From the NCBI GenBank assembly GCA_945927915.1, contig CAMEMX010000090.1, positions 1 to 6,318 on the forward strand: 6,318 bases of DNA, in the 5' to 3' direction. This document shows positions 1 through 5,458 of the stretch, one piece after another. The stretch is from an uncultured Clostridia bacterium (GTDB lineage Bacteria; Bacillota; Clostridia; Oscillospirales; Oscillospiraceae). Every line of letters starts with the position of its first letter. Positions within the stretch are counted from its first letter, which is position 1. Both the position numbers and the translations under genes were made by a program. The notes under the pieces are model-generated. The model did no database searches. It saw nothing but the letters and a program-made list of their open reading frames with translations, and had not been told where the DNA came from.

Positions 1-99
1 GCCGTCAGCCTGCTGCTCTTTGCGGCGCTGCTGCTGTATCTTTGCACCGCGTCGCTCCTCGGCGCGAGCAGTAAGCCCTCGCTTTATGCGTCCTTCTGA
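1..99 (+). CDS. C-terminal end of a membrane protein, probably an MBOAT-family O-acyltransferase (5' end outside window)
   Basis: Frame 1 is open from the first base to a TGA at 97-99 and encodes 32 residues. They form a Leu/Ala-rich transmembrane helix (about residues 3-20) followed by a short polar tail ending KPSLYASF. This resembles the end of AlgI-like MBOAT acyltransferases, where a last hydrophobic helix is followed by a tail like NPFIYFRF. The next gene begins 15 bases later and encodes a DHHW/AlgX-like protein, the usual partner of MBOAT proteins in Clostridia, so the two are probably one operon. An MBOAT protein would move acetyl groups across the membrane for attachment to an exported polysaccharide. 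The identification rests on a short tail and on context; any polytopic membrane protein could end this way. Confidence 0.55.
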   Translation, partial: AVSLLLFAALLLYLCTASLLGASSKPSLYASF

Positions 100-114
100 T
101 CCGGAGGTGAAAGC

Positions 115-1467
115 ATGAAAAAAGTCTATACCCTGCTCAGTACCGTTTTTGTCGCGCTTCTGCTGGTGATCGGCATCACCTCGCTGTTTTCCTCCGGCGG
201 GGAGGCGGAAAAGCCGAAGCTGACGTTTTCCGGCCTGCTGGACGGCAGCTATTTTGCCGAACGCCGCGCTTATTATGCCCAGACCTTCCCGCAGTCCGAG
301 AGCCTGAAAAGCACGAACACATGGCTCAACGGCTTCTATAAATTCAGCGGCCTGTCCGGCGAGAACGACGTTTCGCTCATCATTGACGCGAACGGAAACG
401 CGGCGGATCACGGCGCGTCTCTGGAAAAGCCGCAGCCGTCCAAGCCGCAGGACACCGAACCCAGCTCTGTACCGTCCTCAACGGACGGGGAGACCGCTTC
501 GTCTTCAACAGAGCCGACGCAGCCAAGCTCTATGGTTGACGAAGGCGCGGTGGTAGAGAATCTCGGCGTTGCGCTTCTGATCGGCAACCGCGCGGTCGAG
601 GTGCCCTATGCGGACTATAGCTCGATGGATAACTATTCCGGCGCCGTTACGGGCATTGCGGACGCCCTCGGCAGCTCCGTGCGCACGTTCAGCATCGCCG
701 TTCCCAACGGCGCGGAGTTCTATACGACCGAGGACTATCACACCGGCGATTCCTCGCAGATCAATATGATCGACTATGTCTACAGCAAGATGGGAAGCAA
801 CGTCCGCACGGTCGACGCATATTCCAAGCTCGCGGCGCACATCGACGAATATATCTACTTCCGCACGGATCATCATTGGACGCAGCTTGGCGCGTATTAC
901 GCCTACACCGCCTTCTGCGAAGCGGCCGGGTTCAAGGCGGAGCCGCTGAGCAAATTTGAACAGGGCGAATACACGAACTTCGTCGGCTCGATGTATAATT
1001 TCCTCTCTGACTACCCGCAGGCGGAGATCCTGCGCAACGACCCGGATACGCTGACCTACTATGAGCCGTTTGTTGAGGCGAAGGCGCGCTATTATACAGA
1101 CGCGACGCTCAGCGAGGAATACGTCATCGGCGTCATCAGCTATGTCGGAGATGATGTCTCAAATAAGTATCTGTGCTTCCTCGGCGGCGACCATCCGGTC
1201 ACGATCATCCGCACGGATGTGACAGACGGCCCGGTGTGCCTGCTCCTGAAGGAATCCTACGGCAACGCCTTTGCCCCGTGGCTGACGAGCCATTACAGCA
1301 AGATCATCGTCGTCGACCCGCGCGAATTCAACCGCGACGGCAAGCCGAGCCTCGATCTTGCCGCCTTTGCCAAGGAGCAGGGCGTGAATGATTGCATCGT
1401 CCTAAATTATCCGATGATGCTCAGCTCCGATTCCTATATCGAATGGCTCAACCGCCTTGTAAAGTAA
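115..1467 (+). CDS. DHHW-family (AlgX/AlgJ-like) membrane-anchored protein, probable polysaccharide O-acetylation partner
   Basis: This 450-residue protein starts at an ATG four bases after an excellent ribosome binding site (GGAGGTGA, 103-110). It has a short basic N-terminus and one hydrophobic segment (about 5-26), so it is probably anchored with its bulk outside the cell. Residues about 104-142 are a Pro/Ser/Thr/Glu-rich low-complexity stretch. The C-terminal part carries the family signature DHHW at 252-255 within FRTDHHWTQLGAYYAY, and a conserved-looking KESYGNAF block (379-386) with Ser381. DHHW proteins are related to the SGNH-like acetyltransferases AlgX/AlgJ, where Asp and His of the DHHW region contribute to the active site. 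The role inferred here is to accept acetyl groups from an MBOAT partner and place them on a surface glycan. The glycan is unknown, and catalysis is inferred from family resemblance. Two stop codons in tandem (TAA TAA, 1465-1470) end the gene. Confidence 0.85.
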   Translation: MKKVYTLLSTVFVALLLVIGITSLFSSGGEAEKPKLTFSGLLDGSYFAERRAYYAQTFPQSESLKSTNTWLNGFYKFSGLSGENDVSLIIDANGNAADHGASLEKPQPSKPQDTEPSSVPSSTDGETASSSTEPTQPSSMVDEGAVVENLGVALLIGNRAVEVPYADYSSMDNYSGAVTGIADALGSSVRTFSIAVPNGAEFYTTEDYHTGDSSQINMIDYVYSKMGSNVRTVDAYSKLAAHIDEYIYFRTDHHWTQLGAYYAYTAFCEAAGFKAEPLSKFEQGEYTNFVGSMYNFLSDYPQAEILRNDPDTLTYYEPFVEAKARYYTDATLSEEYVIGVISYVGDDVSNKYLCFLGGDHPVTIIRTDVTDGPVCLLLKESYGNAFAPWLTSHYSKIIVVDPREFNRDGKPSLDLAAFAKEQGVNDCIVLNYPMMLSSDSYIEWLNRLVK

Positions 1468-1471
1468 TAAT

Positions 1472-1499
1472 ACACCCCAGGGATTTCTCCCTGGGGTGT
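1472..1499. terminator. Bidirectional intrinsic terminator between convergent genes
   Basis: A perfect 12-bp inverted repeat (1472-1483 with 1488-1499) encloses a TTTC loop. It lies in the 37-bp gap between the DHHW gene and the convergent ABC gene. The plus strand continues into GTTGTTTATG, and the minus strand reads TATTATTAC after the stem. Neither is a long T run, but both are T/A-rich, so the hairpin probably ends transcription from both sides. Confidence 0.85.
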
Positions 1500-1504
1500 G
1501 TTGT

Positions 1505-3328
1505 TTATGCCAGCTCGGTCATGTTGGTGTATAGCTGGTAGTATTTGCCCTTGAGTGCGAGCAGATCGTCGTGGCTGCCGCGTTCGATGACCTTGCCCTT
1601 TTCCAGCACCAGAATCGCGTCGGCGTTGCGGACGGTGGACAGGCGGTGGGCGATCACGAAGACTGTCCGTCCGCGCATCAGACCGTCGAGACCGCGCTCA
1701 ATGAGCTTTTCTGTGCGGGTGTCGACGGAGCTTGTCGCTTCGTCAAGGATGAGCACCGGCGCTTCCGAGACGGCAGCGCGGGCGATGGCGAGAAGCTGGC
1801 GCTGACCCTGCGAGAGGTTTGCGCCGTCGGAATAGAGTACGGTGTCATAGCCCTGCGGCAGATGCGAGATGAAGTAATGCGCGTTGGCGATCTTTGCCGC
1901 GCGGATGCAGTCCTCATCCGATGCCTCCAGCCGTCCGTAGCGGATGTTTTCCATCACCGTGCCGGTGAACAGGTGCGTGTCCTGCAAAACGATGCCGAGC
2001 GAGCGGCGCAGGTCGTCTTTTTTGATGCTGCGGACGTCAATGCCGTCATAGGTGATCTGCCCGCCCTGGATGTCATAAAAGCGGTTGATGAGGTTGGTGA
2101 TCGTGGTTTTGCCTGCGCCGGTCGAGCCGACGAAGGCGATCTTCTGACCGGGTTTTGCGTACAGCGAGAGACCTTGCAGCACCGGCTTTCCTTCCACATA
2201 GGAAAAATCGACGTCATGGAAACGGACGTCGCCGCGCAGAGGCACAGGCACGCCGTCCTGCGGGACCCAGTCATATTCGTCGCCCCGGCGCTCAAGCGTC
2301 ACGGTGCCCTCGTCCGTCTCGTTCGGCAGGTCGAGCACAGAGAAAATGCGTTCCGCGCCGGCAAGGGCGAGCATGATGGAATTGAACTGCTCAGAGATCT
2401 GGCTGACGCGTGTAGCAAAATTGCGGATGTACTGCAGGAAGGTGATCAGGATACCGCCTGCGCCCTCGCCGGTGAGCCATACGACGCCCACGGCGCAGGT
2501 GATGGCATAGAAGATATGCGAAAGGTTATTGAGGATCGGCCCGACGATGGAGGTGATCGTCGTCGCGGTCGTGGAGGCGGTAAAGAGCGCCTCGTTGATC
2601 GTGCTGAAATCCTCCATGACCTTTTCCTCATGGGTAAAGACCTTGATGTCGCGCTGACCGGAGATCATCTCCTCGATAAAGCCGTTGACCGTGGCGGCGT
2701 TTTTCTGCTGCGCGCGGTAGCTGCGGGAGCTGACACGCGTTGTGATGCGCACGACCACGGTGACGATACCGGCAAGCACGACCATGATGGCAAACAGCTT
2801 CATGGAAAGCACGAGCATCATGGCGATCGTGCCGACAAGCGAGATCGCGGAGATGAGCATCTGCGTGATGCTGTGCTGCAAAAGCTCGTTGGTGGCCTCG
2901 ATGTCGTTTGTAAAGTAGCTCATCAGGCTGCCGTTCGTGTTCTCGTCAAAATAGCTGACGGGCAGGCGCTGCATCTTCGCGAACAGCTCCGTGCGCAGCT
3001 CGCGCATGATGACGGTGCTGCACTCAAGCATCAGGCGGTTCAGAAGGTAATTCGTCACCGCGCTGAGCAGATACAGTCCCGCAAGGCCGATCAGCAGGGC
3101 AAGATACTTGGCATAGACTTCGCTGTGCGGAAGAACGGTGTTCTCCAGCAGATCGACCAGAGGCCGCATGAGATAGGACGATGCGATGGTCGCGACGGTA
3201 TAGACGATGATGGAGGCGACCGCGCTGATGAGAATGAGCCGGCAGTGCTTGAAATAGCGGAACAGTCGCAGAAGCGTCCGAACGGGCGTCTGTGCTTTGC
3301 GATAGTTTCGCAGTTCGACCTTAGCCAT
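1505..3328 (-). CDS. Heterodimeric ABC exporter, subunit with the catalytically competent Walker B (TM288/LmrD/BmrD-like)
   Basis: This is a 607-residue fused half-transporter. The N-terminal part, to about residue 320, is an exporter-type membrane domain with about six helices (roughly 31-54, 74-97, 155-177, 178-196, 258-285, 288-304). The ATPase domain follows: A-loop Tyr377, Walker A GSTGAGKTT (401-409), Q-loop Gln449, signature LSQGQ (505-509), Walker B VLILDE with catalytic Glu530, D-loop SSVD (533-536) and switch His561. Glu and His are intact, but the signature is LSQGQ instead of LSGGQ. That is the pattern of the subunit supplying the consensus Walker motifs in heterodimeric exporters such as TM287/288, LmrCD, BmrCD and EfrCD. 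The ATG overlaps the end of the upstream ABC gene by 8 bases, so the two should be co-translated and assemble 1:1. The substrate cannot be read from sequence; drugs, lipids or peptides are all possible. Confidence 0.93.
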   Translation of the reverse strand: MAKVELRNYRKAQTPVRTLLRLFRYFKHCRLILISAVASIIVYTVATIASSYLMRPLVDLLENTVLPHSEVYAKYLALLIGLAGLYLLSAVTNYLLNRLMLECSTVIMRELRTELFAKMQRLPVSYFDENTNGSLMSYFTNDIEATNELLQHSITQMLISAISLVGTIAMMLVLSMKLFAIMVVLAGIVTVVVRITTRVSSRSYRAQQKNAATVNGFIEEMISGQRDIKVFTHEEKVMEDFSTINEALFTASTTATTITSIVGPILNNLSHIFYAITCAVGVVWLTGEGAGGILITFLQYIRNFATRVSQISEQFNSIMLALAGAERIFSVLDLPNETDEGTVTLERRGDEYDWVPQDGVPVPLRGDVRFHDVDFSYVEGKPVLQGLSLYAKPGQKIAFVGSTGAGKTTITNLINRFYDIQGGQITYDGIDVRSIKKDDLRRSLGIVLQDTHLFTGTVMENIRYGRLEASDEDCIRAAKIANAHYFISHLPQGYDTVLYSDGANLSQGQRQLLAIARAAVSEAPVLILDEATSSVDTRTEKLIERGLDGLMRGRTVFVIAHRLSTVRNADAILVLEKGKVIERGSHDDLLALKGKYYQLYTNMTELA

Positions 3329-5132
3329 TGACCTTCGCCTCCTCCCGCATCTGACTGTTATAGACCTCCTGATAGATGAGGCTGCGCTGCATCAGCTCGT
3401 CGTGCGTGCCGAAGTCGGACAGCCGTCCTTCGTCGAGCACGATGATGCGGTCGCAGTTCATGATGGAGGCAATGCGCTGGGCGATGATGAGCTTCGTCGC
3501 GCCGGGAAGCGCGGTGCGCATGGCACGGCGGATATGCTCGTCCGTCGCCATGTCGACGGCGCTCGTGGAGTCGTCGAGAATGAGGATCTTCGGGTGTTTG
3601 ATGACAGCGCGCGCGATGCGCAGGCGCTGCCGCTGACCGCCGGAGAGATTGGCGGCGTTTTGCTCAAGCACCGTCTCGTAGCCCTCGGGGAAACGGTCGA
3701 TGAATTCGTCGGCACAGGCGATGGCGCACGCCTCACGCATTTCCTCCATCGTTGCGTCGGGCTTGCCCCAGCGCAGGTTGTCCGCGATCGTGCCGGAAAA
3801 GAGCGTGCCGTTTTGCAGCACCATCGAGACGCTGTCGCGCAGGGTTTCCAGCGTATAATCCTTCACGTCACGTCCGCCGACGCGCACGGTGCCGGACAGC
3901 GTGTCATAAAACCGGGGAATGAGGTTGACGAGCGTGGATTTGCCCTCACCGGTGCCGCCGATGACGCCGATCGTCTCGCCGGAACGGATATGCAGGGAGA
4001 GATGTTTGATGGCGAGCTTGTCGGCAGAGCCGGAATAGCTGAAGCAGACGTCATCAAAGTCGATGCTGCCGTCGCGCACCGGCTCGCTGCACGGGCCGTC
4101 GGCAATGTCGATCTCCTCGTCGAAGACCTCGTTGATGCGCACGAGAGAGGCTTGTGCGCGGGACATGGACATGATGAGCCAGGTGAGCATCGTCAACGAG
4201 TTGACCGCCTGCGTTGCGTAGGAGACCATGCTGATGAGCTCGCCCGTGAGCAGGCCGGTTTTTTGGAAGATGATCTCCCTGCCTCCGAACAGGAGCAGCA
4301 GGATCGTGCAGCCCCACATGATGCCCATCTGGATCGGGCCGGTCAGCGTGAACAGGCGGGAGGATCTGAGCGTCGCCTGGCGGAGATCCTCCGTGGTCTT
4401 TCTGAAGCGCTCGGATTCGTAGTCGCCGCGCACATAGGCCTTGACAACGCGGCTGCTGACCAGGTTTTCCTGCACGGCGCGGTTCATCGCGTCCATCTTG
4501 TGCAGCATCTTCTTAAAGCGCGGCTGACCGATCTTCATCAGCAGCACGAGGACGCCGGCAAGAAGCGGGATCGACAGCAGGAAGATCAGCGCAAGGCGCG
4601 GCGCGATGGAAAACGCCATCACCGTCGCCATGATCAGCATGATGGGCGAACGGGAGAGCGTTCGCAGGAGCTGGTGCATGGAGTTGCGGACGGTGTTGAC
4701 ATCGGTCGTGCCTCTCGTGATCAGACTCGGCGTGGAGAAACGGTCGATATTTGAAAACGAGAAGCTCTGGATCTTTTGCAGCAGATTGGAACGCAGGTTC
4801 TTGGCGAAGCCCTGGCTTGCAATGGCAGCGCAGCGCGCACTGAGCAGACCGCAGGCCATTGAAATGCAGGCCGTGAGCACCATTCCCGCGCCGACGACGA
4901 GGACAAAACGGTCGCGGTCGGCAATGAGGGCTTCCGGGAAGAGGGAACGCAGCATGAAATCCTCTTCACGGTACAGGCCGCCGTCAACGATCACGGACAT
5001 CAGGATCGGGATGAAGATCTCCAGCATGACCTCTGCACATCCGAAAAAGACGGCAGCAATCGTCCAGCGGCGATAGGTTCCGAGGCAGCTTCCGAGATAA
5101 CGGAACAGTCGCGGTTTCTTTTTGTTCTTGAT
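3321..5132 (-). CDS. Heterodimeric ABC exporter, subunit with degenerate Walker B and H-loop (TM287/LmrC/BmrC-like); non-canonical ATC start proposed
   Basis: Counted from the proposed start, this is a 603-residue half-transporter. A basic N-terminus precedes about six helices (roughly 24-47, 75-98, 162-182, 180-199, 261-284, 295-322). The ATPase domain has A-loop Tyr366, Walker A GGTGEGKST (392-400), Gln440 and a canonical LSGGQ (496-500). Its Walker B is ILILDD, with Asp521 in place of the catalytic Glu, and the switch His is Gln552 (IAQR). These are the defects of the degenerate-site subunit of heterodimeric exporters, and its intact LSGGQ complements the LSQGQ of its partner. The frame is open up to an ATG at 5303, but that start has no ribosome binding site and lies upstream of the gene's own promoter. 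The only good binding site (AAGGAGG, 5147-5141) points to ATC at 5132. Alternatives are TTG at 5150 and GTG at 5180, both without a Shine-Dalgarno sequence. Family and partner are certain; the start is not. Confidence 0.88.
   Translation of the reverse strand: MKNKKKPRLFRYLGSCLGTYRRWTIAAVFFGCAEVMLEIFIPILMSVIVDGGLYREEDFMLRSLFPEALIADRDRFVLVVGAGMVLTACISMACGLLSARCAAIASQGFAKNLRSNLLQKIQSFSFSNIDRFSTPSLITRGTTDVNTVRNSMHQLLRTLSRSPIMLIMATVMAFSIAPRLALIFLLSIPLLAGVLVLLMKIGQPRFKKMLHKMDAMNRAVQENLVSSRVVKAYVRGDYESERFRKTTEDLRQATLRSSRLFTLTGPIQMGIMWGCTILLLLFGGREIIFQKTGLLTGELISMVSYATQAVNSLTMLTWLIMSMSRAQASLVRINEVFDEEIDIADGPCSEPVRDGSIDFDDVCFSYSGSADKLAIKHLSLHIRSGETIGVIGGTGEGKSTLVNLIPRFYDTLSGTVRVGGRDVKDYTLETLRDSVSMVLQNGTLFSGTIADNLRWGKPDATMEEMREACAIACADEFIDRFPEGYETVLEQNAANLSGGQRQRLRIARAVIKHPKILILDDSTSAVDMATDEHIRRAMRTALPGATKLIIAQRIASIMNCDRIIVLDEGRLSDFGTHDELMQRSLIYQEVYNSQMREEAKVNG
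3338..3346 (-). promoter_or_regulatory. Ribosome binding site of the second ABC gene, inside the end of the first
   Basis: The minus strand reads GGGAGGAGG nine bases before the ATG at 3328-3326. The site lies within the last codons of the upstream ABC gene, whose TAA (3323-3321) overlaps the new start as ATGGCTAA. This fixes the start of the second subunit and suggests translational coupling. Confidence 0.8.
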
Positions 5133-5140
5133 GACTAACG

Positions 5141-5147
5141 CCTCCTT
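5141..5147 (-). promoter_or_regulatory. Ribosome binding site of the first ABC gene
   Basis: The minus strand reads AAGGAGG followed by eight bases and then ATC AAG AAC AAA AAG. The spacing suits a start at the ATC (5132-5130). No ATG, GTG or TTG lies at a usable distance in this frame, and the first in-frame ATG downstream falls inside the first membrane helix. Confidence 0.6.
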
Positions 5148-5154
5148 CAAAGCA

Positions 5155-5181
5155 GAAAAAATCCGTGCGCGCCAGCGCACG
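5155..5181 (-). terminator. Leader hairpin with T tract, possible attenuator before the ABC exporter operon
   Basis: On the minus strand a 7-bp GC-rich stem (CGTGCGC/GCGCACG, arms 5181-5175 and 5170-5164) closes a TGGC loop. It is followed by GA and six T (5161-5156). It sits between the predicted transcription start (about 5199) and the ribosome binding site, where an intrinsic terminator would attenuate the ABC operon. No clear antiterminator partner is visible in the short leader, so it may instead be a constitutive leaky terminator or an mRNA-stabilising hairpin. Confidence 0.5.
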
Positions 5182-5188
5182 AGCTGCT

Positions 5189-5200
5189 TGTATATATACA
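5189..5200. promoter_or_regulatory. 12-bp perfect palindrome at the ABC promoter start site, candidate operator
   Basis: TGTATATATACA is identical to its reverse complement and covers about +1 to +12 of the predicted ABC transcript. A repressor dimer bound there would block initiation, as MarR-, GntR- or TetR-type regulators often do for exporter operons. No regulator gene is in the window. AT-rich alternating sequence can form short palindromes by chance, so this is a candidate only. Confidence 0.35.
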
Positions 5201-5205
5201 CAGGT

Positions 5206-5234
5206 ATTATAACAAATTCATCCAGAGTTTTCAA
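5206..5234 (-). promoter_or_regulatory. Sigma-A promoter of the ABC exporter operon
   Basis: The minus strand has a -35 box TTGAAA (5234-5229; five of six consensus bases), a 17-base spacer, and a -10 box TATAAT (5211-5206). Transcription should start near 5199, leaving a leader of about 67 bases before the proposed start codon. Confidence 0.8.
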
Positions 5235-5269
5235 GCGCGGAGATGAATTTTCACGAAAAAAGGTTATAC

Positions 5270-5298
5270 TTGACAAACTGTGCGAAAACTGATATAAT
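5270..5298 (+). promoter_or_regulatory. Consensus sigma-A promoter of the riboswitch and exchanger gene
   Basis: TTGACA (5270-5275) and TATAAT (5293-5298) are both perfect consensus boxes with the optimal 17-base spacing. Transcription should start at about 5304-5306, exactly where the P1 helix of the riboswitch begins. Such a strong promoter suits control by a leader RNA after initiation. It is back to back with the ABC promoter, with 35 bp between the two -35 boxes. Confidence 0.92.
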
Positions 5299-5300
5299 CG

Positions 5301-5400
5301 CAACGTTAAGAGGGAGTAGTTAGAATCGCATGGTCAACATCCGCCCGATTTTTCGGTGGTCATGCGCCTACTGTTGTTAGGAACGAGACTTTTGGCATTG
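5301..5400 (+). promoter_or_regulatory. yybP-ykoY family (Mn2+-sensing) riboswitch aptamer
   Basis: The leader folds as in the yybP-ykoY family (Rfam RF00080). P1 pairs GTTAAGAG (5305-5312) with CTTTTGGC (5389-5396), including G-U pairs. Next come the L1 strands GGAGTA (5313-5318) and GAGA (5385-5388), matching the family's GGAGUA and AAGA-like strands. P2 is GTT/AAC (5319-5321 with 5382-5384). P3 is CGCATG/CATGCG (5327-5332 with 5361-5366), with an internal loop containing GTCAACATCCG and a distal CCGA/TCGG stem capped by TTTT. P4 is CCTA/TAGG (5367-5370 with 5378-5381). Known members bind Mn2+ and switch on manganese efflux genes. The hairpin often found between P2 and P3 is absent here, replaced by AGAAT. 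The assignment was made by eye. Confidence 0.75.
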
Positions 5401-5422
5401 TGTGCCGAGGTCTCGTTTTTTT
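5382..5422 (+). terminator. Riboswitch-controlled intrinsic terminator (expression platform)
   Basis: AACGAGAC (5382-5389) pairs perfectly with GTCTCGTT (5410-5417). Inside it TTGGCA (5392-5397) pairs with TGCCGA (5403-5408) around a TTGTG loop, and seven T (5416-5422) follow. The 5' arm uses the same bases as the 3' strands of P2, L1 and P1, so aptamer and terminator cannot coexist. Ligand binding should stabilise P1 and allow read-through, giving an ON switch. Confidence 0.88.
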
Positions 5423-5446
5423 GTACAATAGAGATTAGATATACTT

Positions 5447-5451
5447 GGAGG
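5447..5451 (+). promoter_or_regulatory. Ribosome binding site of the cation exchanger gene
   Basis: GGAGG lies seven bases before the ATG at 5459 and 24 bases after the terminator T tract, outside the riboswitch fold. Control is therefore expected at transcription termination, not by sequestering this site. Confidence 0.85.
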
Positions 5452-5458
5452 TTGTGCT

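Noticed and set aside
505..876. 123-codon minus-strand open frame inside the DHHW gene
   Set aside because: It is antisense to the DHHW domain, repetitive in Arg/Val/Ala/Ile, and without a ribosome binding site.
1571..3331. 586-codon open frame on the plus strand opposite the second ABC gene
   Set aside because: It is antisense to a gene with every ABC motif, has no ribosome binding site, and its translation is rich in Asp/His/Arg/Ala with no recognisable domain, as expected for the complement of GC-rich coding DNA.
3402..4754. 450-codon open frame on the plus strand opposite the first ABC gene
   Set aside because: It has the same shadow composition, no Shine-Dalgarno sequence, and lies wholly antisense to a certain gene.
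5265..5270. TATACT on the plus strand as a second -10 box
   Set aside because: No reasonable -35 hexamer lies 16-18 bases upstream, and it abuts the much better TTGACA/TATAAT pair.
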